Shown: positions 9,173-17,436 of the stretch, piece after piece
Layout of the letters: every line of letters begins with the position of its first letter
Position numbering within the stretch: position 1 is the first letter of the stretch
Assembly (NCBI GenBank): GCA_905479105.1
Contig: CAJQLE010000001.1
Location: 62,001-126,000, forward strand
DNA from: an uncultured Flavobacteriales bacterium
GTDB lineage: Bacteria > Bacteroidota > Bacteroidia > Flavobacteriales_G > Salibacteraceae
Direction of reading: 5' to 3'
Length of the DNA: 64,000 nt
Program-made: the position numbers and the translations under genes
Notes under the pieces: model-generated
The model's input: the letters and a program-made list of their open reading frames with translations, nothing else
Told to the model about the DNA's origin: nothing
The model's database searches: none

Positions 9173-9406
9173 ATGACACTAGAAATTCTATCTCCAGAAA
9201 AACTAATTTTTAAAGGGGTTGCTGAATCAATTCAGCTTCCTGGTAAAGACGGTTCGTTTGGTATTCTAGAAAACCACGCGCCTATAATCGCCACTCTTAA
9301 AAAGGGGGTAGTGAAGGTATCCAATGAAGGGCAAGAAACTGAATTTGAAATCAAGGGTGGTGTTGTAGAAGTTGTGAAAAATAAAGTGATTGTTCTTTCA
9401 GATTAA
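9173..9406 (+). CDS. atpC: ATP synthase F1 subunit epsilon, short form
   Basis: At 77 residues this epsilon subunit contains only the N-terminal beta-sandwich (LPGKDGSFGILENHAP is the typical core). The C-terminal two-helix region that inhibits ATP hydrolysis in E. coli and Bacillus is absent. Short epsilon subunits are common in Bacteroidota, so this is a lineage trait, not a truncation: the frame ends cleanly and a terminator follows 20 bases later. The start lies 2 bases after the atpD stop. The beta-sandwich should still couple the gamma shaft to the c-ring. Confidence 0.93.
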   Translation: MTLEILSPEKLIFKGVAESIQLPGKDGSFGILENHAPIIATLKKGVVKVSNEGQETEFEIKGGVVEVVKNKVIVLSD

Positions 9407-9426
9407 TCAAACACTTCTCAGAAATA

Positions 9427-9455
9427 AAAAAAGGCTTCCATTAGGAGGCCTTTTT
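9427..9455 (+). terminator. Rho-independent terminator after atpC
   Basis: AAGGCTTCC, loop ATTA, GGAGGCCTT forms a 9-bp stem with one G-U pair followed by a run of T. It begins about 20 bases after the atpC stop. Confidence 0.85.
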
Positions 9456-9474
9456 CATTTATAAAAAATATCGT

Positions 9475-9499
9475 AAAAAAAGACCTCAAAAGAGGTCTT
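9475..9499 (-). terminator. Rho-independent terminator for the deoxynucleoside kinase gene
   Basis: AAGACCTC, loop of four A, GAGGTCTT forms a perfect 8-bp stem. On the minus strand it is followed by a run of seven T, so it ends transcription of the kinase gene whose stop is at 9524. Confidence 0.85.
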
Positions 9500-9523
9500 A
9501 AGTTTTGTTTTGGCACTGTTTAA

Positions 9524-10159
9524 TTAAAATAATCCGTGTAATTCAGCGTCAATCTTTTGAATAATCTCCCCAAGATCTTCTGGACTATCAATAAAGTTAT
9601 TGTTATCTACATCAATAATCAAAAGCTTCCCTTTGTCATACGTTGAGATCCAAGCTTCATATCGTTCATTCAATCTCTTTAGGTAATCCAACCTGATAGC
9701 TTCTTCGTATTCACGTCCTCTGCTTTGGATTTGACTCACCAAACGTGGAACACTTGCTCGCAAGTATATCAACAAGTCAGGAGCTTGAACAAATTTGTCT
9801 AGAAGATTGAAAAGCGAAAAGTAAGTTTCAAAATCTCGCGTAGTCATCAAACCCATTGAGTGCAGGTTTGGAGCGAAGATGTAAGCATCTTCATATATTG
9901 TGCGGTCTTGAATCACATTCTTCTTTCCTTGTCTTATATCCATTACTTGATTGAAGCGATTATTCACATAATAGATCTGCATATTAAATGACCATCGTTG
10001 CATTTCAGCATAGAAGTCATTGATATATGGATTTCCATCAACATCTTCATAATGCATCTCCCAATTATAGTGCTTGCCTAACAAGCCCGTTAACGTGGTT
10101 TTACCAGAACCAATATTACCCGAAACGGCAACGTGTAAATTACTTTTCTTATCCTCCAT
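9524..10159 (-). CDS. Deoxynucleoside kinase (first of two)
   Basis: This 211-residue protein has the P-loop GNIGSGKTT at residues 14-22, the DRTIYED segment (the family's DR[ST] motif) near residue 88 and an arginine-rich lid SRGREYE near 148. These place it in the dGK/dCK/dAK family, which phosphorylates deoxynucleosides for nucleotide salvage. It is a distant paralogue of the kinase at 16714. Substrate (purine or pyrimidine) cannot be read from sequence with confidence. It is monocistronic by appearance, with its own terminator. Confidence 0.88.
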   Translation of the reverse strand: MEDKKSNLHVAVSGNIGSGKTTLTGLLGKHYNWEMHYEDVDGNPYINDFYAEMQRWSFNMQIYYVNNRFNQVMDIRQGKKNVIQDRTIYEDAYIFAPNLHSMGLMTTRDFETYFSLFNLLDKFVQAPDLLIYLRASVPRLVSQIQSRGREYEEAIRLDYLKRLNERYEAWISTYDKGKLLIIDVDNNNFIDSPEDLGEIIQKIDAELHGLF

Positions 10160-10249
10160 ATTTTCTAACGATAACTTCGTTTTCCCTGATCTTCAATGAA
10201 ATCTCTTTGGGGTTACGAATTAAGATAAACCCAATGAAAATAAAAAGCC

Positions 10250-11053
10250 TTATTCCTTCGACTTATAAATAATTATGCCTTTTGACGTAGCGAAACAAAT
10301 CATATTCCGATTCATTGCAAAAGGAGAAGTGATAGAACGCTCCAATTGAACTGTTTCTTCTGCCTGATCAATCAGGTTAAATCCGAACAATTTTCCACCT
10401 CGTTCGAAAAATAATCTTTGATCACTAATATGCAGTTCGCTGATTTCCTTTATTGGGATACGCTTGATATAATTACCATAAACATCAAACACATAAATCC
10501 CATTTCTTGGATCGGTAAGGTACACTTTGTTATCTACTTCGAGCATATCTGTTGGGTAAAACTCTACTCGTAATAATTGAGCAATATTAAGGGATTCACG
10601 TTCCTTTTTAAAATATTGATCAAAGCGTATTAGCTTGAAATTAATAGGGTCGTAAAGCCAAAAACCATTGCTGTGCGATGTAGCCGCTAAACTTATCTGC
10701 TCATACCCTTCATTGAAAAGATTAATCTCTTGCCTTAACTCCCCCAACCTAGAATCTAAAAAAATCAACCGCATTTGATCTTCTGAAAACAAAATCAATT
10801 TCATTGGGTTGGTAACATCCAACTTCACCTCTTCACCGATAAGTTTATTGCTATATCGAGTCAGAAGCTTACCCTGAGAATCATACTTAACTATTTCACC
10901 ATTCCTTATACCGTAAATACTATTAAGCTGATCAACTTTGACCTTAGAAACTGGATTCTCTAATAGCTTGGTTTGCTGCCAGCTTGCCTCCTGAGCATTG
11001 GAAATACCAATGAATAGGAAGACCAAAATGAAGAACAAGCCGATTTTATGCAT
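10250..11053 (-). CDS. Secreted protein with probable beta-propeller-like fold
   Basis: A 267-residue protein with a signal peptide (cleaved after SNAQ, about residue 20). The rest is rich in short beta-strand repeats of the type 'NGEIVKYDSQGKLL' and 'NGIYVFDVYGNYIKRI', suggesting a WD40/NHL-like propeller or an incomplete one. No catalytic motif, lipobox or sorting domain is visible. It overlaps the end of the GH3-family gene by 8 bases on the same strand, so the two are probably co-transcribed. I do not recognise a named family. A role as a periplasmic scaffold is only an inference. Confidence 0.72.
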   Translation of the reverse strand: MHKIGLFFILVFLFIGISNAQEASWQQTKLLENPVSKVKVDQLNSIYGIRNGEIVKYDSQGKLLTRYSNKLIGEEVKLDVTNPMKLILFSEDQMRLIFLDSRLGELRQEINLFNEGYEQISLAATSHSNGFWLYDPINFKLIRFDQYFKKERESLNIAQLLRVEFYPTDMLEVDNKVYLTDPRNGIYVFDVYGNYIKRIPIKEISELHISDQRLFFERGGKLFGFNLIDQAEETVQLERSITSPFAMNRNMICFATSKGIIIYKSKE

Positions 11054-12563
11054 GCTTAAATTTTATTATTTCATCGATATACTCACGATCATTGGACAGC
11101 CTCGGAACCTTATGCTGCCCCCCTAGCTTCCCTTTATCCTTCATCCAACGATAAAATGTTCCGCTTGGTACTGTATTAATAACTGGCAATCTTAGCACCT
11201 TGTCGTGATATCGCTTTGCCTCATAATCACTATTAACATTCTTGAGCGCGTTATCTAACATTTCGGCAAAATAACCAAGATCATTCGGTTCCTTATCAAA
11301 CTCAACTAGCCATTCATGCGCTCCAGCTCCGTTTTCATCCATGTATCTGGGAGCCGCAGAATATTCCTTGACAATAGCGCCAGATTTATGACTTGCAATG
11401 CTTATTGCTTGCTCAGCATTCTCAACTATCAACTCTTCACCAAAAGCATTGATGTAATGCTTAGTGCGGCCGCTTACTCTAATTCGATATGGACTTAAGG
11501 TTGTAAACTGAACTGTGTCACCGATTAAATACCTCCACAAACCACCATTGGTAGATATTACGAGGGCATAGTTCACCCCGAGTTCAACCTGATCAAGTTG
11601 CAACGTCCTTGGTCGCTCCTTCCCGCTTTCACTTAATGGCATGAATTCGTAAAAAATTCCATAATCAAGCATCAAAAGAAGATCATCTCTCGAAGTATCA
11701 TCTTGGATTCCAAAAAATCCTTCAGACGCATTGTACGTTTCAGAATAATTCAATTTTCGTTGGTCTCCAATGATTTGCTTAAATCGATCTTTATAAGGTG
11801 CGAAATTCACACCGCCATGCACATACCACTCCAAATTAGGCCAAACATCCATGATGTTTTGCTTCCCTGTTTTTTCTAAAACCCGTTCAAGTAAAACAAT
11901 CATCCAACTTGGCACGCCAGAAATATTGGTAATATCTTGCGGAATAGTAATCTCCACAATTTGCTCAATCTTCTCTTCCCACGAAGGGTTCAATGCGACA
12001 TCAACGTCAGGTGTCCGATGCAACTGCGCCCAAAAAGGGAGGTTTTTAATGATTATCGCAGATAAATCACCATAATAAATCTCATCATTCAAGGGAACAA
12101 AATTTGAGCTACCGCCCATTACGAGTCCTTTTCCTGCCATCAATCTTGATTCAGGAAACTCATTGTAATAGAGTGAAATCAGATCTTTCCCTCCTTTATA
12201 ATGACACTCCTCAAGGGACTCTTCACTTACGGGTATAAACTTACTTTTTGAATTTGTTGTACCACTTGACTTAGCAAACATCTTGATCGGAGTTGGCCAA
12301 AGGATTCCTTGTTCACCTTTTAATGTTCGATCAATATCCTTTTCAATGCTCTCATATGTGCTGATGGGAACACGTTCTTTGAATAAGTCAAGACTATCGA
12401 TTTCCCCGTAACCATATCTTTTCCCCCATTCTGTATCCTTCGCAGTCGCGAGAAGTTTATTCAACCATTCGCTTTGCACATCATGCGGGTATTTCATAAA
12501 GAGATCAATCTGGTGAATCCTCTTTTTAATGTACCAGCTGAATATTGAATTGATGATGCTCAA
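11046..12563 (-). CDS. GH3 family acyl-adenylating enzyme (auxin-responsive promoter family)
   Basis: The 505-residue product matches the GH3 fold, members of the ANL adenylating superfamily. Visible motifs are the nucleotide-binding loop KSSGTTNSKSK near residue 93, VHGGVNFAPYK around 248, the YNASEGFFGIQ motif around 277 and the late IGDTVQF / SGRTKHYINAFGEE segment. Plant GH3 enzymes conjugate amino acids to hormones; bacterial relatives are common in Bacteroidota but their substrates are largely unknown. The start is TTG; upstream there is no ATG in frame, and the next internal ATG would remove a conserved N-terminal helix. It overlaps the propeller-like secreted protein gene downstream. 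Confidence 0.88.
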   Translation of the reverse strand: MSIINSIFSWYIKKRIHQIDLFMKYPHDVQSEWLNKLLATAKDTEWGKRYGYGEIDSLDLFKERVPISTYESIEKDIDRTLKGEQGILWPTPIKMFAKSSGTTNSKSKFIPVSEESLEECHYKGGKDLISLYYNEFPESRLMAGKGLVMGGSSNFVPLNDEIYYGDLSAIIIKNLPFWAQLHRTPDVDVALNPSWEEKIEQIVEITIPQDITNISGVPSWMIVLLERVLEKTGKQNIMDVWPNLEWYVHGGVNFAPYKDRFKQIIGDQRKLNYSETYNASEGFFGIQDDTSRDDLLLMLDYGIFYEFMPLSESGKERPRTLQLDQVELGVNYALVISTNGGLWRYLIGDTVQFTTLSPYRIRVSGRTKHYINAFGEELIVENAEQAISIASHKSGAIVKEYSAAPRYMDENGAGAHEWLVEFDKEPNDLGYFAEMLDNALKNVNSDYEAKRYHDKVLRLPVINTVPSGTFYRWMKDKGKLGGQHKVPRLSNDREYIDEIIKFKHA

Positions 12564-12593
12564 ACGAACGAGGATTAAGGGTTAGATCTGATC

Positions 12594-14144
12594 TTAAGAT
12601 TTCGAACGAAAATAGCTTTCTATGTTCTTTAACCCTAGCGCATTTAAAGTCATGTCTTTTGTAAGCCCTCCTTTCCGAGCAGCCATCACTCCATAACGCA
12701 TATGATGAAAGCCTTCTTTTCTATGTGCGTCAGGGTTTATGGATATCATCACTTCCTTTTCCATGCAGTAAGGAATCCAAGTATAATCGACATCTAAACG
12801 CATAGGATTCGCATTGAGCTCTATCACAACATTATTGGTAGCGCAAGCATCAATCACCTTTTTATGATCAATTGGATAGGCTGGACGAGATAATAATAGT
12901 CTTCCCGTTGGATGACCCAATATGCTCGTAAAAGGATTTTCTATTGCACGAATCAAACGATTAGTAGCAGTTTCTTTATCCATTCGTAATACAGAATGCA
13001 CCGAAGCAACAATAAAATCGAAAGATGATAATACATTACTTGGATAATCAAGGGACCCGTCCATTAGAATATCACTTTCAATCCCTTTTAGAATCTTAAA
13101 TGGATTAAGCGTTTCATTTAACGCATCTATTTCCTTATGCTGCTGAATTATCCGATCCTCTTTTAAACCATTCGCATAAAAAGCAGACTTAGAATGATCG
13201 CACACTCCAAAATATTCATAACCCAAACTTTTCAAATAAGTCGCCATTTCCTCCAATGAATGCATACCATCACTATAGGTAGTATGATTATGCAAAGACC
13301 CAAGCAAATCATCATTATTTATGAGATCCGAAGCAGTGTGCTTTTTCGCCCATTCAATTGACCATGTATTATCACGCATTTCAGGTACAATTAAATCAAC
13401 TTCAGCTGCTTGAAAAGCTCGAAGATGTTCCTTTGTGCACGACATTTCAAAGACAGCCTTTTCAAATTCAGTTTTAGCCACGCGATGAAAGACAATCTTC
13501 ACGTTATTCTGCGATGTATCGGGTAATTCAAGAACATCATCACTAACAATAATCTGTACCTCCTCAATGATTAAATCTCGCCTCAATGCGGACCCGGTTT
13601 CTGAAACCATTGCTTCAGGATAATGGCTTTTAACCCAAGTTTTAATATCCTCAACAAGCGGCTCTATGGATGCATAAAGAAACTTGTCTTGATTCTCCAT
13701 CATGAATTCAATGGAATGCTTCACTTGGGCTTGTGTTTTCTCGCCAAAGCCTTTCAAATCAACCAAGCGGTTTTCATTGCATGCATATAGCAATTCCCCC
13801 ACCGTTTCTATTTCCATCTCCTGCCAAATCAACCTAACCTTACTCGGGCCAATTCCTTTGATTGCTAATATCTCTAAAAGTCCTTTTGGTGTTTTCTCAA
13901 GCCATTGGGATAAATAAGTCATATCACCTGAATCAATCAACTCGCGGACTTTAGGAACTAGATTTTTTCCGATTCCTGGAACTTTCAATAGCTCATCGTC
14001 CGACAATCCTTTTATAGGGTCAGGATATTTACCTATTTGAAAAGCTGCATTCGTATAAGAGCGTATTTTGAACTTATCTTGATTATGCAACTCCATCAGC
14101 TGCCCGACCATTTTCAATACTGAGGCTATCTCCTTATTTTCCAT
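12594..14144 (-). CDS. PolX-like protein: HhH and degenerate polymerase X domain fused to PHP phosphoesterase
   Basis: The 516-residue protein has the PolX order: an N-terminal 8-kDa-like region with helix-hairpin-helix motifs (VPGIGKNL near 55-62, IKGIGPSK near 95-102, LKGFGEKT near 130-137), a polymerase X nucleotidyltransferase region and a C-terminal PHP domain. The pol beta motif G184-S185 is present, but the metal-binding Asp-x-Asp pair is replaced by E195-V196-Q197; the third aspartate (D250, VDLIVP) remains. The PHP domain looks intact: H285, H287 (HNHTTYSDG), DHSKS, HSV, GHP and PDAH. So nuclease activity is likely but DNA synthesis doubtful. It would act in DNA repair in the cytoplasm. 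The length is somewhat below typical PolX (about 570). Confidence 0.87.
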   Translation of the reverse strand: MENKEIASVLKMVGQLMELHNQDKFKIRSYTNAAFQIGKYPDPIKGLSDDELLKVPGIGKNLVPKVRELIDSGDMTYLSQWLEKTPKGLLEILAIKGIGPSKVRLIWQEMEIETVGELLYACNENRLVDLKGFGEKTQAQVKHSIEFMMENQDKFLYASIEPLVEDIKTWVKSHYPEAMVSETGSALRRDLIIEEVQIIVSDDVLELPDTSQNNVKIVFHRVAKTEFEKAVFEMSCTKEHLRAFQAAEVDLIVPEMRDNTWSIEWAKKHTASDLINNDDLLGSLHNHTTYSDGMHSLEEMATYLKSLGYEYFGVCDHSKSAFYANGLKEDRIIQQHKEIDALNETLNPFKILKGIESDILMDGSLDYPSNVLSSFDFIVASVHSVLRMDKETATNRLIRAIENPFTSILGHPTGRLLLSRPAYPIDHKKVIDACATNNVVIELNANPMRLDVDYTWIPYCMEKEVMISINPDAHRKEGFHHMRYGVMAARKGGLTKDMTLNALGLKNIESYFRSKS

Positions 14145-14213
14145 AATGCTTATTTGTAATTACCGCCTTAATTCCTCTTCGAAAATAGCCTTCTATAAGA
14201 GAGTAGATTTAAC

Positions 14214-14250
14214 GAAAAAGGGCTCAAAAGAATATAAATTCCTTCGAGCC
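14214..14250 (-). terminator. Terminator after sppA
   Basis: On the minus strand a 13-bp stem (GGCTCGAAGGAAT with ATTCTTTTGAGCC, two G-U pairs) and a 4-base loop are followed by a T run. It lies 65 bases after the sppA stop. Confidence 0.7.
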
Positions 14251-14314
14251 ATTTAATCAATTATTCTAGTTCTAACCAGCGATCATCGAATCGCTCGTCA
14301 CAGTGAGGTTTCTA

Positions 14315-16129
14315 TTAATAAACACGGATATCATAGAGCATTCTAGATTGAATTCCTTCCATTTTTTTGATTTCATCAATTTTCTTCAACCATTTAACTT
14401 CATCACCAAGCACCCATTCAACAACTTGCGCTTTCATAGACCCACCAAAGTCTTTCATAAACTTTTCAAATGGATCAGACTTCTTAGGCAGCTCAAGAAT
14501 ATCGTAATCGCTAAGCTCAGCCATCTCGGCAGCATAAGCAATAGCATCTTCAAGTCCGCCAATTTCATCTACCAATCCATTTTCCAAAGCATCACCTCCA
14601 GTCCAAACCCTGCCACGACCAATTGAATCAATCATTTCATAGCTAGTACCTCGTCCATCAGCAACTTTCTGCACAAATTCAGTATAAATCTGCTCTAAAT
14701 AGCCATTTAGTAATGAAATTTCAGCCTCATCAAAATCGCGGGCCAATGAACCGAAGTCAGCGTGTTTATTTGTCTTAACGCCATCAAACGTCATCCCGAG
14801 TTTATCATTAAAGAATCCTCTCAGGTTTGGTATGATCCCAAAAGCACCAATGGATCCTGTAATTGTATTCGGCATGGCGAATATTCTATCAGCATTTGTA
14901 CTGATGTAATAACCTCCTGAAGCAGCAACATCGCCAAACGAAACCACAAAAGGCTTTGCTTCTCCAGCCAAAACTGTTTCTCTCCAAATCACGTCACTTG
15001 CTAAAGCACTTCCACCAGGAGAGTTTACGCGCAATACGATCGCCTTAACATCTTCATCTAAACGGGCTTCCCGAATAGCTTTTGCCAGTGTTTCTGAACC
15101 AATATTCTCTTCGTCACCTTCTCCGCTATTGATCCCTCCTATGGCATAAATAACAGCCACTTCATCTTTCAACTCCCAACTCTTATCGTCATTCTTCTTG
15201 ATGTTCCTACGAGCAACTTTTGAATACTTGGCAATACTAATTGCTTCTATATCGTCATCTTCCTCTATTCCCAACTTGCCTCTAAGGTTTGATTGAATTT
15301 GGTCATAATAAACTAAGTCATCAATGAGCCCTAAACTCTTTGCGTCCTCTGGTTTCTTGATAGCCATTTCATCGGCAATACGATTAAACTCATCCACAGA
15401 AATCCCGCGAGAAGCACCTATATCAGATAGCATTTCACCCCAAACATTATCAATAATTCTTTGGATTTGAAGCTTATTGGGTTCGCTCATGTTTTCTCTA
15501 TAAAAAGGCTCGACAGCACTTTTATAGATATTATCTGGTCCTTTAATAATAGTTGCATCAATTCCCAACTTATCCATTGTCCCTTTCAAAAAAGCAATTT
15601 CTGTTCTCAATCCTCTAAAATCAAGTGCACCTTCTTGAAACATATAAACCTCATCAGAAGCCGAGGCCACGTAATAAGCACCTTGCGTATATGCTTCCTC
15701 ATATGCTATCACAAACTTGTTTGAGGAATCTTTGAATTGAACAATATGATCCCTTACAGTTTGCATGGTTGCCATTCCACCACTGAAATAGGCACCTCTT
15801 ATCAATATTCCTTTGATATTAGAGTCCTTCGCTGCAGCATCTAAAGCCATGATAAAATCACTTAACTCTAATCCATTGCTCCCGCCCAGTCCTTCAATCT
15901 GTATATTTTCAAAAGGATTTTCGGGAGTACGCTCAACAATTGTTTTAGATAAATCAATAACTAAAACGCTATTGGATTTAACTTTAACTTCACTATCACT
16001 CTTTCCGGCCATTATTGCAGAACCTATTATACCTGCGAGTATTAACCCAGACAAGAAAATTATTAGCACAAAGCCAACCACTGTTCCAAGGGTTGATGCA
16101 AAAAAGTATTTTAGAAATTGCTTCATCAT
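14315..16129 (-). CDS. sppA: Signal peptide peptidase SppA, 67-kDa type
   Basis: The ATG at 16129 starts a 604-residue protein with one N-terminal membrane segment (about residues 13-42) and two tandem ClpP/crotonase-like S49 domains. The general-base lysine K203 is in IYKSAVEPF of the first domain and the nucleophile S404 in VAASGGYY of the second, the arrangement of E. coli SppA. The family degrades cleaved signal peptides in the inner membrane. The reading frame is open upstream only from a TTG seven codons earlier, which is not needed. A 66-base gap holds the divergent junction with folK, and a terminator follows the stop. Confidence 0.94.
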   Translation of the reverse strand: MMKQFLKYFFASTLGTVVGFVLIIFLSGLILAGIIGSAIMAGKSDSEVKVKSNSVLVIDLSKTIVERTPENPFENIQIEGLGGSNGLELSDFIMALDAAAKDSNIKGILIRGAYFSGGMATMQTVRDHIVQFKDSSNKFVIAYEEAYTQGAYYVASASDEVYMFQEGALDFRGLRTEIAFLKGTMDKLGIDATIIKGPDNIYKSAVEPFYRENMSEPNKLQIQRIIDNVWGEMLSDIGASRGISVDEFNRIADEMAIKKPEDAKSLGLIDDLVYYDQIQSNLRGKLGIEEDDDIEAISIAKYSKVARRNIKKNDDKSWELKDEVAVIYAIGGINSGEGDEENIGSETLAKAIREARLDEDVKAIVLRVNSPGGSALASDVIWRETVLAGEAKPFVVSFGDVAASGGYYISTNADRIFAMPNTITGSIGAFGIIPNLRGFFNDKLGMTFDGVKTNKHADFGSLARDFDEAEISLLNGYLEQIYTEFVQKVADGRGTSYEMIDSIGRGRVWTGGDALENGLVDEIGGLEDAIAYAAEMAELSDYDILELPKKSDPFEKFMKDFGGSMKAQVVEWVLGDEVKWLKKIDEIKKMEGIQSRMLYDIRVY

Positions 16130-16222
16130 ATTTGATTTTAATATTCGCAACGAATTTATTGAGGCGTTGAGATAAATACTTCGATAATTGACAAGTGGTT
16201 TAAATTCGATTTTAAAAGGAAA

Positions 16223-16717
16223 ATGCAGTATTCGGTTTATCTTCTTCTTGGTTCCAATCTTGGAGATAGTATTTCAATTCTTGATTCGGCAACCGGCTTC
16301 ATTCAAAATAGTATTGGTAAATTATCAAAAGCTTCTTCTATTTACAGAACCGAGCCTTGGAAAATGAAAACGAACCAATGGTTCTTCAATCAAGTCCTTG
16401 AAATATCGAGCTCATTAGGCCCTGAAGAATTGTTAACGGAAATTTTAAGCATAGAAAAACAATTAGGCAGAACAAGACGTAGTGGCAAGAATTCCACATA
16501 CGAATCAAGAACAATAGATATTGACATCTTATATTTTGATAGTTTAGTGTTCAATAGCGACATGCTCACCATTCCTCACCCAAGGATTCAAGAAAGAAAA
16601 TTTGTTTTAGCCCCGATGTGCGAAATCGCTCCATTATTTGAGCATCCGTTTCTTTTGCAAAATCAAAAATCATTACTTGCTAATTGCAAAGACACCTCCA
16701 ATATCGAGCGTTTATGA
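16223..16717 (+). CDS. folK: 6-hydroxymethyl-7,8-dihydropterin pyrophosphokinase
   Basis: FolK transfers pyrophosphate from ATP to 6-hydroxymethyl-7,8-dihydropterin in folate synthesis. The family motifs are all present: LLLGSNLGD at the N-terminus, YRTEPW near residue 36, FFNQVLEI near 53, and the metal-binding SRTIDIDILYF near residue 95. The IPHPRIQERKFVLAPM block completes it. Length 164 residues is normal. Its stop overlaps the start of the second deoxynucleoside kinase by 4 bases (ATGA), so the two are translationally coupled; this pairing is common in Bacteroidota. Confidence 0.95.
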   Translation: MQYSVYLLLGSNLGDSISILDSATGFIQNSIGKLSKASSIYRTEPWKMKTNQWFFNQVLEISSSLGPEELLTEILSIEKQLGRTRRSGKNSTYESRTIDIDILYFDSLVFNSDMLTIPHPRIQERKFVLAPMCEIAPLFEHPFLLQNQKSLLANCKDTSNIERL

Positions 16718-17364
16718 CTTCAACTCTCTACAACAACATAAGCATAGAAGGCAATATAGGCGCTGGAAAAACCACTCTTTCTAAAGCTCTGGCATCAAAA
16801 CTTGATGGTCGATTGATTCTTGAGTCCTTTGAAAACAATCCCTTTCTTGACCTCTTTTATCAAGATAAAGAACGATATGCTTTTCAAGTGGAAATGTTTT
16901 TTCTTGCTGAGCGGTATCATCAATTATCTAGAAACTTGCTTGGTGATATTTTTCAATCTCACACCGTCTCTGATTATGTTTTTGCAAAAAGCGCCATATT
17001 CAGTGGGATCAACCTTTCTAATTCAGAGCACGAGCTTTTTCTGACCCTTTACAGAATCATGGAAAGATTTATGCCCAAGCCAGATATTTTGATTTACTTG
17101 CATATACCGTTGGACAAAGTTGTTAAGCAAATTAGCCAAAGAGGCCGCAGCTATGAACAAAATATCCCTTTAGAATACCTTTCAAGTATTGAAAAAGCAT
17201 ATATCAATTATCTTAAAGAAGAGAATAGATTTCCTGTAATTCTTCTTGATGAAGATCCCTCGCGAGAACGCTCCTTAGATCAAAGCCTTGCTGCCGTTGA
17301 AAACATCCTCAAAAAAGAGTGGCCGAACGGCTTAAGTCAGTTTTCTCTTCAAAATGAAAAATGA
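16714..17364 (+). CDS. Deoxynucleoside kinase (second of two)
   Basis: The start is the ATG at 16714 inside ATGA shared with the folK stop; an ATG 30 bases earlier within folK would add an unusual extension. The 216-residue product has the P-loop GNIGAGKTT near residues 13-21, SDYVFAKS (the family's DR-like segment is replaced by DY here) near residue 89 and the RGRSYEQ lid near 145. It belongs to the dGK/dAK/dCK family for nucleotide salvage. It differs clearly from the kinase at 9524, so the cell may have two complementary activities, as Bacillus and Dictyostelium do. Substrate is not assigned. Confidence 0.87.
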   Translation: MTSTLYNNISIEGNIGAGKTTLSKALASKLDGRLILESFENNPFLDLFYQDKERYAFQVEMFFLAERYHQLSRNLLGDIFQSHTVSDYVFAKSAIFSGINLSNSEHELFLTLYRIMERFMPKPDILIYLHIPLDKVVKQISQRGRSYEQNIPLEYLSSIEKAYINYLKEENRFPVILLDEDPSRERSLDQSLAAVENILKKEWPNGLSQFSLQNEK

Positions 17365-17436
17365 TTGTATTTCTAAGTCGCGCTAAACTTGTATAAAATA
17401 CTTAATATTGCACCCTGCAAAACGCATAGATCAGTT

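Noticed and set aside
9173-9406. atpC looks truncated compared with the E. coli epsilon subunit
   Set aside because: Short epsilon subunits without the C-terminal helices are normal in Bacteroidota; the frame ends cleanly before a terminator.
9505-9530. TTGGCACTG, resembling the -24 part of a sigma-54 promoter
   Set aside because: The -12 GC element at the right distance is absent and no suitable gene starts downstream; no other convincing -24/-12 pair was seen in the window.
10160-10240. An open minus-strand frame just upstream of the deoxynucleoside kinase reading like a membrane helix plus a basic tail (LFIFIGFILIRNPKE)
   Set aside because: There is no ATG, GTG or usable TTG at its start; the stretch is short and can be chance. 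I could not support it as a gene.
14303-14626. Open plus-strand frame opposite the end of sppA
   Set aside because: It covers the conserved sppA C-terminus in antisense and has no support of its own.
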